64,000 bases of DNA from Berberis thunbergii (lineage: Eukaryota > Streptophyta > Magnoliopsida > Ranunculales > Berberidaceae), in the NCBI GenBank assembly GCA_003290165.1, contig QNQO01000554.1, positions 124,001 to 188,000 on the forward strand. The letters are read 5' to 3'. The position numbers were made by a program, and so were the translations under genes. The notes beneath the pieces were generated by a model, which saw only the letters and a list, made by a program, of their open reading frames with translations, was not told the DNA's origin and made no database searches. Every line of letters begins with the position of its first letter. Position 1 is the first letter of the stretch. Below are positions 25,300 to 36,000 of this stretch, piece by piece.

Positions 25300-26198
25300 G
25301 CCTATACAGATCTAATACTCAACCTCAGACCTCAGACTCTTGTAGATATTGGTACCCGTGGCCACTCTTCTTGTGGTACGCCCAGTACTTGCCATTGTCA
25401 CGCTTGGTTGTGTCCCCGCGCCGTTTCGGGGGCCATTTCAGATCCTCCCAATTCTTCATGGAGTTTAGTACATTTAACATGTTGAAATTGAGGGGTGTCA
25501 CAGTCTTGGATCCAACGTAGTTGGATGTTTTCTTTGGCCTGAACCGACTATGGTGTGACTTTTTGTCATTGCGCTTTCTCTTGCTTTATTCTTCGTCCTT
25601 GCGTTTTTTTCCCCTATTTCTTGTCCTTAGGAACGGATGGCTTCTTCTCGCCTTCGGTTTCCCTCTTCACGATTCTCAGCTCCTCCAAGATAATATGCTT
25701 CTGAGTGCTTTTGAGGAGCTCTGTCATGTCCAGAAGGGGCGGCTTTAAGGTGAGGTCTTCGTAGAGTTTTTATTTCTTGAGGCTCGTAGTGAAGGCTGTC
25801 ACGGTCGTGTCGTTGCTGCATCTGTCGATGAGAGTTAATTCGTTGTTGAAGCATGTGGCATACTCTTTGAAAGTCTCGTGTGACCTCTGCTTTAAAGAGA
25901 GTATGTAGTGTGGGATTTTTCAAAAATGTTATCTCCCTATGAAACATGTAAGGAACTCCTTTTCCAATTTCTTAAAGGATTCGATCGACCTCGGTGGAAG
26001 GTTGTAAAACCATGCCAGTGTTGACCTTTTCAAGCTAGTGGAAAATGTTCTGCACATCACTGACTTTGATCCTTCTTTTAGAGCCACTATGTGTTGGTAA
26101 TGGCGCTGGTGGTCAGATGGATCGGTGGTTCCATCGTAGAAGTCAAGCTTTGGAGGAGTGAACTTCCTCGGAAGGGCCTCGTTTATGATTCGGTCCAC
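25300..26198 (-). pseudogene. Tat-lineage gag, frameshifted
   Basis: The frame at 26198-25929 reads PRKFTPPKLDFYDGTTDP, then MCRTFSTSLKRSTLAWF and PPRSIESFKKLEKEF, the conserved Ty3 gag core. After a frameshift, 25947-25627 continues with DFQRVCHMLQQRI and a basic tail. A zinc-knuckle remnant (KYWAYHKKSGHGYQ) lies near 25345-25395, with the first Cys changed. Homologous gag remnants occur at 52824-53631 and 61972-62624 on the other strand. Confidence 0.85.
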
Positions 26199-26350
26199 AA
26201 ATGGTGGAACGGAGAAGCAGTACAGAACATCGAGGTCGTGCGCCCATCTGCGGAGGGGGTTTTGAGGGTCGAATCTCTCTGCCCTTGTTGTGCTAAGCGT
26301 TAGCCGCGCAGCCTCCCCTAGTCCAATGAGAACTAGCGGGGTCTGAGGGA

Positions 26351-26875
26351 TGTCAGACAGGGATCTGAGGGAGGTGTAATGCTGTAACAGGGAGTGTACC
26401 TTAGCTTGCCAACCTCATATCATATTTATAGTGCAAGGAGTCATGATTCTAACAGCCATCGAAGTCGTAGTTTAGGAAGGAGATCTTTGTGGAGATCCTT
26501 CTCTAATTAAGAGTTGTGTTGTAGGAGGGAAATTCTATGTTAGCCTTGTGCTCGTAGATACGCTGGAGATAGTTCCCAATACGAGAGCAATCCGTAGAAG
26601 AAAGATGGTATTTGCTTCCTAGTTGGAAGCAGGGAGTTGTTGTAATTGCCCATCCGAAGTTGATCCTAGATATATTTGCATTACTCGGACTCATGGGTAT
26701 TGAGGATAGTTATGAGACGTGTGGGCCTAGCATGCTGAGAGTTCGGGTCCGTCTGATGGACTGAATTGAGCGACCTTAGAACCGCTTGGGTCGAATCAGT
26801 ATTGGGCCTGTAATTTCTCGAGATCATCATGACACATGTATGGCTCAGGGGTGTGACCGTTTTTATGTATCATCA
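26351..26875 (-). repeat. 5' LTR of the Tat-type element
   Basis: Direct-repeat partner of 18163-18726. It has the same minus-strand TATA region (CACTATAAATATG, about 26420-26432). The minus-strand start TGATGATACA is at 26875 and the end TCTGACA at 26351. Confidence 0.8.
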
Positions 26876-26880
26876 AAAAG

Positions 26881-27751
26881 CATACAAGGAATTCATACTT
26901 AAATAAAACACCAAATGTCTAATGAAACTTAAACTAATAATATGTAAACATTATAAGTAGGAGCTTGTTAGAGAAATTGCAATGATAGAAACTTATCTAA
27001 TCTTGAACTTAAGAAGTAGAAAAAGAAAGTATGAATTGAATTTATATGATGAAACACAAAACATCTAACTTACCTCATTTGTTCATGATATAATCAAGTT
27101 ACAAGATCAATCTAACTACTTGCTTCTCTAATACATGAAAATGGAAGTAAACTAAGCTAAAAGATAATCATCTTGGAGCTATCATCCCATGGGCTCACTC
27201 ACACCTAAAGGTGAGATGTTAGCCAAACATGGTAAACTCTGGGCATTTTCTCCACTTATTATTCTAAACTATACAAATATTACAATTTCTCTCAATTTAA
27301 TTATAACTTTTTGGTTTTTCTTCCTCTCTCCAAGTATACTCCAAGCATGGGGTATTATAGGTGAAGATGTGTGAGATGGTAGAATGGATGATGGAAATAA
27401 ATATGGTGGAATAAAATAAGAAAAAGATAAAAGAATGTGTTGAAAAATGGATGGTGGAATAAGGAAAGGATAAAATAGTATTGTAGAATAAAATAAGAAT
27501 AAGATAAGGGAATATGTTGGAGAATGAATCGTGGAATATGTAAATATTCTTTTTGGCTAGGATGAAGTTGTCATGTGGATGTCCAAATCTTCAAATAATT
27601 TTCTCGAGATTCATAGATGATGGTGCTTTGTGATTTGACTTTATGGACCTTGGGCTTGAAAATAATTGGTAATGCATGTGTTATCTTCCAATAGACTTTG
27701 TTGTTAAACTTAGTCTTATTGTATTATTTTGTGCATATTTGATGATTAATA
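26881..27751 (-). repeat. Middle part of the outer repeat, between the Tat and CACTA insertions
   Basis: AT-rich non-coding DNA between two insertions, inferred to belong to the same outer repeat as 17651-18157. No gene is seen; the 61-aa frame at 27189-27374 has no recognisable domain. Confidence 0.35.
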
Positions 27752-27915
27752 CACTACAAGAAAAATGTTGATTAATAGCGATTCAAAAACGCTATGGTAG
27801 GAGTAAACGCTATGTCAGCTGAAGCTATAATAGACCCAGGGGCTATTATAGCGTTTTTAAAACGCTATGGTAAATTTTGCTTTTATAGCGTTTCAGAAAC
27901 GCTATGGTAGAGTCT
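27752..27915. repeat. Left terminal and subterminal repeats of the CACTA element
   Basis: The TIR at 27752-27779 is followed by at least six copies of AACGCTATGG or its complement in about 130 bp. Some copies are arranged as inverted pairs such as TATAGCGTTTTTAAAACGCT. In the CACTA family such repeats bind the TNPA-type protein. Confidence 0.85.
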
Positions 27916-28170
27916 ACCATATGGTAAGTATACATAGCAATTTTTATTTTTTTTTACTATCAAATGACTTTTTATTACATCTCATAAGTTTTATGTCTAG
28001 AAAATAAAATTTTAAATGTGCCAAAGTTAAACATTTCCATGAATGGAAGCAAAATAATGTAATTAATTAATAAACTCTATTACATAGAGTCACAAAATCT
28101 ATCAAATAATAATGTAATTAATAAGATAATGTATTACAATTATGGTACTTGGGATAACAAACTGGAAATT

Positions 28171-28334
28171 AAGCGATGGTTTTGCCTAATGGATCAATGA
28201 GAATCATGCCAATAACACCACTCGCTTCTCTAACAAAAATGGTTTTTTCGCTTCTAAGGTATGGGAGTTCAAAAGCACTGACAACGATCTTCCCCTTTAT
28301 CAAGCTACGATCAAGAGTGTTGTTCTTACATAAG
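28171..28334 (-). pseudogene. Captured subtilase (PA-domain) exon fragment
   Basis: After a CAG acceptor at 28335, the minus strand reads CKNNTLDRSLIKGKIVVSAF and later ASGVIGMILIDPLGKTIA. This is the protease-associated domain of plant subtilisin-like proteases, where a C...L.KGKIVVC block precedes GG.GMIL.D. The catalytic Asp, His and Ser regions are absent, so it is a single fragment within the CACTA element. Confidence 0.8.
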
Positions 28335-29618
28335 CTGAAAAAACATATCAAGACATAATAATTAGCACTATATATATGAAGATGAGTGTTCATCAAGCAC
28401 ATTGGACAAGCATATCATCCCTAAAATGTGCAAATGCATGAGGATCAAAACCAAGAACGTAAATCCCCTGAATGGTACCAAAACTGCCATACTTCTCTAC
28501 GCCTCAGCTGCGCCAAAAGAAACAAAGTTTATAAAGCTTTGTTTATGAGACAGAGCCAAATACACTGCATAAAAAAACAGCTGCAGTGCAGTCCAGAATA
28601 TGAACCTTGCTGAGGAAAACAGCACCAGCAGAGCAGCACACACTGCTGAAAATTGCCATCGGAACAGCAAAACATCTACAGTGCAGTCCAAATTCTCTTT
28701 GGCTATTGGGGTTAGCTGTTGTAGGTTTGTCACCTTGACCTTGAAGCAAAAACAATTGGCAGATGTGGTGAAGGGCAATAGGAAGATAAGTCACCACATT
28801 ATACCACTCTACATTCGACATGATATGGAGCGAGGCAACATAAATGCCAGCAACAGAATATTCACCTAGGTGATCCAACATCTAACACATACCTATCATC
28901 TCTGACTCTTGAAAGAAGCTGAATTTGTATGACTTCTTTCTAAGGTTGTTGACCTAGAGCCTGGTCAAAAGTAGGAGTGTACCACAAGAGCTGCTACTTT
29001 TGAGCTATTACTCACTCTAGCAGTACTTCTCTCTTGAAGAATTCCATAGGACAACCAGGGTTTATGCAACAGAAATATGTCTTCTACACTACCAAGCTTC
29101 CTTGTTGACAACACATCTACTCTCCATGCTCAAGAATAATCAAGGGGTATCATGATAGTCCAAAACTATTTGGTGTTGGCGATATTATTTCCTTGATGAT
29201 ATGATTTCTTGCCAGATAAAAACCTAGAGCATAATCAGACTACCAAACAATAGACCACACAAGATAGTACAAATGCCAAATTAGCTATGGAAAATGTTCT
29301 ATTTCGGTTTGATACTATTGTCACACTAAGCAAAACTAATTTTCCACATCGCGACAGAAAATAAAGGTTTAACTGCATTATATAACCAGGATGATGCAGC
29401 TTTGAATACACACATTATCTGTGAATATGGACAAAATTTGAGAGTGAAAGAATGAGTATACAAACCTTCCAGCTTGGACAATGATTTAACAGATATTTCT
29501 GTTTTGTATACTCATTCTTTCACTCTAGACATATTATAGCTTGGACAATGATTTAACAGATAGACAAGTTAGCAAACATAAAATTTAGATAACCACATAA
29601 GAGAAGCAACAACATTAC
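28335..29618. other. CACTA interior, unidentified exon-like sequence
   Basis: A minus-strand frame around 28881-28760 (LGEYSVAGIYVASLH...) ends at a possible CAAG|GTCAAG donor and could be another captured exon, but I do not recognise it. At 28560-28690 the phrase CTGCAGTGCAGTCCA is partly repeated. Nothing else is identified. Confidence 0.35.
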
Positions 29619-31037
29619 CTGAACGATGTCTATTTTGTTTTTACAGCTCTTGCATTCAAAAGAATTCTTCTTCAGATTTGCAATGGCTACCAGTCCACAC
29701 GCTCGCAGACATGGACCCTATAGGCATCACTTTGGTCAAATAAATGTTCCTTGAGGAAGTGTGCAGCTCCATGAGCAATCATGCAATCATGTTCCATTTC
29801 CTCGAACCGGAGACCTCGATCCATCACGGGAACGCCCCTCGGCTGGTTGCCTGGTCAGGATCTGAACTGGGCCACGTCCACGAGAGTGGATCTTATCATC
29901 CACCATGTGCTTCAGTCTCTGGTAAGTGGGTCCCAAGAATACCATGGCAGTCAGCTTTCTGCTTGTGTGGCCATTGTACATGGTTTCAAAACCACGCATC
30001 TGATATCCACATTTGTGAAGGGCTTTGCTGATATTATCCACCTGAGAATCATACAAACACCCAAATGAGCACCTGTTTTCACAGTGGCGGTTTAACACCA
30101 TCACAGCTTTGATTCAACTTCCGCAAAGGTATCCCTAATTAGAAAGTGGTCTCAGGAATCAGAACTAAGGATATTCAAGCATGACCAAAATTTCCACCCT
30201 CCAGTGTTTTGAATTCAATGACCTCAAAAATCCAGGTAACCTGGATGTGTGTTGCTAATGATGGAAATCTCAAAACATTTTGGTTCAATATGAACCGGAA
30301 ATTAAACTGGATACATGCATGTTACCAACAGTTTGAGGCATTGAGAACTCGTCTAAGGCAGCAAATGGATTATGCAAAACATAAAAGATTCATCCACCAC
30401 CAGAATGACCACATTTTCATGTTCAAATAACTCGTAAGGGACTGCTAAATTCACATAAATATCACGTTTCTGACCTATCTGATGGCAAAACACAAAAGGA
30501 AAGTCCTTTGACACTAAGGGTGTGTTTGGTTGCATGGAATCCAATGTCATGAGAATCCATGAGGGGACCCCTACATTTTAGGTTAAATTGATATATCACT
30601 CCACATCTACCATTTGATTTTGTAATCAATGGTGGGAATGAAAGTCCCATGAACATGGGAATCTCACTCCTTGGTCCCCCAAGGCATGTGATTCCTATGT
30701 TCATGGGACTTTCATTCCCACCATTGATCACAAAATCAAATGGTGAATTTGGAGTGATACATCAATTTAACATAAAATGTAGGGCTCTCCTCATGAATTT
30801 TCATGGCATAAGATTCCATGCAACCAAACACACCCTAAAGGCCGTCATAGTTTTTAAATATTTCCAATCATATTGGGAAAACTGTGACTTAAGGGAGGAA
30901 AAGGTATTGAACTCTTACAGTGACATCAGTAAAAGGAGTTGCATCTCCCTCCTTGCCCATGTGCGCTGCAACTTTACCCATGATACACTCAATAAGCTGA
31001 CCAATTGTCATTCGATAAGGAATGGCATGTAGGTTGA
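29619..31037 (-). pseudogene. Captured RNA polymerase II RPB2 fragment, C-terminal exons
   Basis: Exon 31037-30919 reads [20 protein letters not shown] and [17 protein letters not shown] with a GT donor at 30918. Exon 30041-29619 follows a CAG acceptor and reads [33 protein letters not shown] and [20 protein letters not shown]. It then continues in other frames (REMERD-like, [22 protein letters not shown]) to a GTAATG donor. These are the most conserved C-terminal blocks of the second-largest Pol II subunit, including the start of its clamp zinc region. At least two frameshifts in the last exon kill the frame. A Tourist MITE (30518-30835) sits in the intron. Confidence 0.93.
30518..30835. mobile_element. 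Tourist-like (PIF/Harbinger) MITE in the RPB2 intron
   Basis: The 318-bp palindromic element has ends GGGTGTGTTTGGTTGCATGG and CCATGCAACCAAACACACCC. It is flanked by TAA on both sides (30515-30517, 30836-30838), the TWA duplication of PIF/Harbinger elements. The centre, around CCATGAACATGGGAATC, is also mirrored. It inserted after the RPB2 fragment was acquired, or came along with the donor gene. Confidence 0.88.
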
Positions 31038-31244
31038 CCAATTTCTAGTAAATAAACTAAAATTTTCAGAATTTCTAAGTAGATCGACAGGAGTAAAATC
31101 GATATAAATCTTCGAATTATGCACGAAAACAAGGGTCAGCAGGAAAAAACAAGAGAACAGATGGCATTGTAAATCTAAAACACACATACAATAGTTACGT
31201 GTTTAGTCTTTTTTTTTTTTTTTTTTTGTGTTTAGTCTTATTAC

Positions 31245-31894
31245 CTGCCTCTGGCAAGTTTTGATTGCCAACAACCACATTTGGAGATGGATTTTGAGAT
31301 TTTGTTTCCATCTTCAGTGATATTTTTCGTAGATAATCTAACTGAAGAAATCAAAATTACAGGTCGTTATACCCCCTCCCAATAAGAAGCTATTTGAAAA
31401 GCCTAAGTAATAACAAATAAAAATCAACTTTCTAACAATATCAGTCTATATCTAAGAACCTCAAGAAGTGAGGTGGCATTGTCACACACCACAGACCATA
31501 TAAATAAAAACTACTACTACCACACACTGAAATACTAAAGAAGGCAACTGATGGGAGTTTTCAATTTCTCTCATTAATTAGAAAGCAAATAGAATAACAA
31601 AAACTTACTTTTGTGTACTTATAAAGGTGTACTCAATGACGTGGTACATATGTATATCAAGTTTAAATATCAAGATGTCCAATGTTATTGTGATAATGGT
31701 GGAGATGCCGCCATATCATTGAGTACGAAATTAGGTCAGAGTAGGACTCACAGAATAATGCAGTTGAGTATGAAAATCTATACCTGGCTAGTCACAGCAG
31801 AGTAAATATTTTCTTCAAACCTTACCGCATTTTCCTCAGTTCTATTAACCCCTCCGTCCCGAAAATGGGAAGATATCTCTTCAAAGTCTCCATT
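31245..31894 (-). pseudogene. Captured Mediator MED15 KIX-domain exons
   Basis: Exon 31894-31784 (minus) reads METLKRYLPIFGTEGLIELR, then after a 1-base deletion AVRFEENIYSAVTSQ up to a GT donor. Exon 31341-31245 follows a CAG acceptor with LDYLRKISLKMETKSQNPSP and ends at GCAG|GTAAT. This is the KIX domain of plant MED15, in which METLKRHLP, IAVRFEEKIY and DYLRKISLKM are characteristic. The exon junction between VTSQ and DYLRK fits. Only the KIX part is present, sandwiched between the two RPB2 blocks. Confidence 0.85.
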
Positions 31895-32059
31895 CTACAT
31901 TTGGGAAACAATAAGTCTTAAATAATACTAAAGAATGCCAACAACAATGAAACTAATATGCTCTAGTACTTGAGGAGTGCATTTCATCACGCTAGAAAAC
32001 ATATGGGAATGGGACCCCAAATTCCAAAAAATATAATCTCTAAGTAAAGATTATGTGTC

Positions 32060-32742
32060 TGATAGACCTCCCATTTATAAGACATATCAGAGGAGGAATC
32101 AGGGATCAGCAAGTATAGCAGTTCTATGCGCAGAAATATAGCAAGCAGCAATATAGCAGGTGGTTAAAGGTGTATCAGTCAGATTAGCAGTCATCAGTGA
32201 ATTCAGTGGATTAAATTAGACCAATGTGAATGAAGCCAATGCTCTGTTAGACAACCGTGAGTGCTCTGTTAGCAACTGTTAGTGCTCTGTTGAAGTCTGG
32301 GAGTAAATGAACTGTTAGCAAGTGATGCAAGTGGTCCTGTTAGGCAGTTGTTACTTGCAAGTTGTCAAGTGGTCATGTTAGGCAGTTGTTACTTGCAAGT
32401 TGTCAATAGCCAGATGTAATCTTGTTAAATAATTCAGTTAGACAGTAGCAGATGTGAAGACTATATAAAAGGAAACAGTAGAAGTAGAATTCATTCATTG
32501 ATTCATGTAAAGTTTTGTACAAGAGTAAGTGCTCTGGGAGAACTTAGGCTTCTCGAATTGCCTATGTACCTTTTACATTTTCCATTTCAATCTATAATAC
32601 ATCGTTGTTGATCAAATAGATTCCATATTACATTGTTGTATCTTTGTTTTCTTTGTCGTGTCATTGCTTCATTGTTGATAAATCTCTCATCCTTGATATA
32701 CTATTCTTGAACTGTCTTGCATAACCTGCAAAAAATGTATCA
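32060..32742 (+). repeat. 5' LTR of the chromovirus
   Basis: The direct repeat starts TGATAGACCTCCC and ends AATGTATCA. It contains the promoter TATA box CTATATAAAAGG (about 32461-32472) and internal 59-bp-scale duplications around GGTCCTGTTAGGCAGTTG. Confidence 0.93.
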
Positions 32743-32744
32743 AT

Positions 32745-32756
32745 TGGTATCAGAGC
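32745..32756 (+). promoter_or_regulatory. Primer binding site (initiator tRNA-Met)
   Basis: TGGTATCAGAGC, two bases after the 5' LTR end, is complementary to the 3' end of plant initiator methionine tRNA. Confidence 0.92.
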
Positions 32757-32767
32757 ACTGATCCAAG

Positions 32768-33730
32768 ATGATAGGAAAGACAATAATTCAGTCAGGAACT
32801 TCTGATTTGAACAATAGAATGGAAACTATGGAACAGAAGATGGATACTTTGGGGCAGCATATACAAACTATATTGAAGTGTTGGGAAGAGTCTTCTAAGG
32901 CAGCACTTCTTCTGATCATGTTATAGTACCCAAAGCATTGGCGATGGGAGAAAGAGGTGGTGGTCATGGTCAAAGGCCTGAACATAGATTTCGAAGATTG
33001 GAAATGCCAGTTTTTATGGAAGTAATCCGGATGGTTGGATATTAAAGGCAGAGAGGTTTTTTCAATTGCAAAGGTATACCAATGACGAAATGATAGAGGC
33101 TGCGGTAGTGGGTTTTGAAGGTGACGCCTTAATTTGGTACCAATGGGAACACAAGAGACGGCCCATTTTATTGTGGGAAGAATTAAAAAAGATGTTGTTA
33201 ATACAATTCTGTTCGACAACCGACGGAACACTTTGTGAACAGTTTCTAGCACTTCGACAAGAAGGAAATGTGGCGGAGTATCGACGTCAATTTATGAATC
33301 TGGCAGCACCATTAGACCATCTATCTGAAGAGGTATATATCAGTAAATTCATTAATGGGCTTACTCCTCAAATTAGAGCAGAATTGAGGATATTAGAACC
33401 TCTTTCTTTGGGTCGGGCCATGTCTCTTGTCCAACGAATTGAAGAAAAGAATATACTGACTAATTGCAATAAGGTGGTATCAAGCCCAAGTTATCACATA
33501 AATCGACTTAGGACTGTGGAGAACCCTAAAACTGAAAATTGGGGAAATCGATTCTCTTCATTGGGAGCAGCTGGTGGTCGAAGAGCAGAAAGTGAATTGG
33601 GAAAAGATGGATTTCGTCGATTGAGTGATGGAGAGTTGCAAGATCGCCGAGAAAAGGGTTTGTGTTTCAAGTGTGATGAGAAATATGGGTAGGGACATCG
33701 ATGTCAAAAGAAGGAGCTTCGAGTGTTGGT
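32768..33730 (+). pseudogene. Chromovirus gag with zinc knuckle, interrupted
   Basis: It starts at ATG 32768, with frameshifts before 33066. The frame at 33066-33692 contains AAVVGFEGDALIWYQWE, LCEQFLALRQEGNVAEYRRQF and FINGLTPQIRAEL, the Ty3 gag core. The CCHC knuckle begins CFKCDEKYG, but the next codon is TAG where Trp is expected; GHRC follows, so the knuckle is split by a stop. Confidence 0.9.
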
Positions 33731-34283
33731 GATTCAAGAAGATGAAATCTTAGAAGGAGTTGAAGAAGAAAAGCAGGCCGATACTGAGCCTGGTATTGAG
33801 TTAGATGCGGTGGAAGTCGATGGAAAGGTGGAGATTTCTCTAAATTCAGTGGTGGGTTGGACTTCGCCAAATACATTGTGTCTCAAAGATAGGGCTGGGG
33901 AGCAAGAAGTTGTAGTCTTGGTCGATAGCGGGGCTACTCATAACTTCATCGCTAATAGTTTGGTGAAGAAATCAATTCTAGAGGTTACCCCGACAACCTC
34001 GTATGGAGTAACAATGGGTATTGGAGAGTCAGTGAAGGGTGATGGCATATGCAAATCGGTTTCTTTGGTACTCTCAGATCTGGTGATAGTAGAAGATTTT
34101 TTGCCATTAAATTTGGGCAGTTCTGACGTAATTTTAGGCATCAAGTGGTTGGCAACATTGGGGGTCACCTACACCAAGTGGAAGTCTCATGAGATAAGGT
34201 TTGATCGTAGAGGAGTTATTAGGACACTAAGGGGGGATCCAACTTTGGGGAAGTCATTGGTGTCTTTGAAGTCAATGTGGTGA
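33723..34283 (+). pseudogene. Chromovirus aspartic protease
   Basis: The 186-aa frame carries VVLVDSGATHNFI, the active site of Ty3 proteases, and later LGSSDVILGIKWLATLG, the conserved flap and C-terminal block. It follows gag in the same frame, separated only by the knuckle stop, and ends at a TGA before RT. Confidence 0.9.
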
Positions 34284-34328
34284 ACTATTCGCCAAGAAGG
34301 GCAAGGGGTATGGATAGAATTTGGGAAT

Positions 34329-36000
34329 TTGGAGGCAACAGAGAAGGAAGTGGAAGGTCCTGGACATGAAGTTGGTTTAGTATTAGATAGATTTCAATCA
34401 GTGTTTGAAGAGAAGTCAGGATTACCACCCTTGCGAGGGCATGAACACTCAATTTGCTTGCGAGAAGGGGCACTTCCAGTCAACGTGAGACCTTGTAGAT
34501 ATCCTCAATTTCAGAAAGATGAGATAGAAAGGTTGATACAGGAGATGATGAAGTCAGGCATTATCAGACCAAGTAAGAGTCCCTTTTCAAGCCCGGTTTT
34601 ACTGGTAAAAAAAAGGATGGTAGTTGGTGATTTTGCGTAGATTACATGACGTTAAATAAAGAGACCGTTTCGGATAGGTTTTCGATATTCGTAATTGACG
34701 AATTACTCGATGAGTTACACGGTGCTTGCTGGTTCTCCAAGTTAGATTTGAAGTCAGGGTATCATCAGATACGTATTAAGGCGGGATATGAGAGTAAAAC
34801 GGCTTTTCGGACTCATGAAGGCCACTATGAATTTTTAGTGATGCCCTTCGGGTTAACGAACGTTCCAGCCACCTTTCAGGCGCTGATGAACCACATTTTC
34901 AAACCATATTTGCGAAGGTATGTTCTGGTGTTTTTTGATGATATACTCATTTACAGTTCAGGACTGGAAGAGCATGTGGACCATCTTTCTACTGTGTTGG
35001 GAGTTTTGGAACAACATCACTTGTATGCCAATAGGAAGAAATGCGAATTTGGCAAACAGGAATTGGCATATTTGGGTCACGTGATTTCAGGCAAGGGTGT
35101 ATCAGTTGATCAGTCCAAGATTGCGGCAATGGTGGAATGGTCGATGCCTAGTAATATCACGGAATTGCGGGGTTTTTTGGGTTTGACCGGATATTATAGA
35201 AACTTTGTTCAAGGCTATAGTATGGGGGCAGGGCCCTTAATTCATCAGTTAAAAAAAATCAGTTTGGGTGGAGCTCTGAAGCTCAATCGGCATTTCAAGC
35301 ACTGAAGGCGAAAATGACTGAAGTGCCGGTATTAGCATTGCCAGATTTCTCCAAGCAATTCGTGATTGAAACTGATGCTTTTGGTTACGGGTTGGGTGCA
35401 GTGTTAATGCAAGAACAATGTCCAATTGCTTACTTCAGTCATACATTGGGGCAAATGGCAAGACAGAAGTCGGTGTATGAGAAAAAACTAATGGCGATAG
35501 TTTTCGCAATTGCCAAATGGTGGCCGTATCTGATGGGACAGAGATTTGTGGTACGGACTAATCAGAAAAGCCTCAAATTCTTATTAGACCAGAGAGTAGT
35601 TGGAGCTGAATTCCAGAAATGGATCATGAAGTTGATGAGCTACAATTTTGAAATACAGTACAAAATTGGGAAAACCAACACCGCAGCAGATGCATTGTCA
35701 CGTGTTAAAAATGGGGCTGAGTGTTCTACTTTGGTGCTTCCCCAATGGCGAGATTGGGAGACAGTGAAGAGGGAAATTGAGGTGGATGATTATCTTCGAC
35801 AAGTCAGGGATGACTCACTGCAAGGGAGCACAAATTTGGTAGGTTTTGATCTCCGCCAAGGAATATTGTTTTATAAAAACAGGTTAGTCTTGTCTAGAAA
35901 ATCTTCTCTTCTTTCTCTGATCTTTGAGGAATTTCATGGTTCTCCTATGGGTGGTCATTCTGGGGAAACAAAAAATTTCAGAGGTTGGCAAGGGAATTAT
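34329..36000 (+). pseudogene. Chromovirus reverse transcriptase-RNase H
   Basis: The RT N-terminus is at 34329-34640 (RPCRYPQFQKDEIE), then a frame break in an A-rich run near 34609. 34646-35305 follows with [25 protein letters not shown] and the catalytic [11 protein letters not shown] second break precedes 35314-36015 with RNase H motifs FVIETDAFGYGLGAVL, the FVVRTNQKSLKFLL region and TNTAADALSR. The catalytic acids are visible, but no continuous frame exists. Confidence 0.93.

Larger units (their letters stand above)
18163..26875 (-). mobile_element. Tat-lineage Ty3/gypsy LTR retrotransposon lacking pol
   Basis: Two similar direct repeats (18163-18726 and 26351-26875) bound an 8.7-kb unit. 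The minus orientation is shown by a polypurine tract next to the left LTR, a TATA box on the minus strand inside both LTRs, and gag then protease reading leftward from the right LTR. No RT, RNase H or integrase motif is recognisable. The interior holds about 128-bp tandem repeats and an extra ORF on the opposite strand, a combination known for the Tat lineage. A possible target duplication is TAAAG (18158-18162) versus AAAAG (26876-26880), one mismatch. The LTRs are visibly divergent, so the insertion is not young. Confidence 0.75.

Noticed and set aside
29744..30068. Plus-strand 95-aa frames
   Set aside because: Antisense shadows of the conserved RPB2 C-terminal exon.
30649..31032. 127-aa plus-strand frame
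   Set aside because: Composed of the Tourist MITE right half and the antisense of an RPB2 exon.
31840..31900. CCCTCCGTCCCGAAAATGGG read as a Stowaway MITE end
   Set aside because: No mirrored end or TA duplication; the stretch is coding sequence of the MED15 KIX exon on the minus strand.
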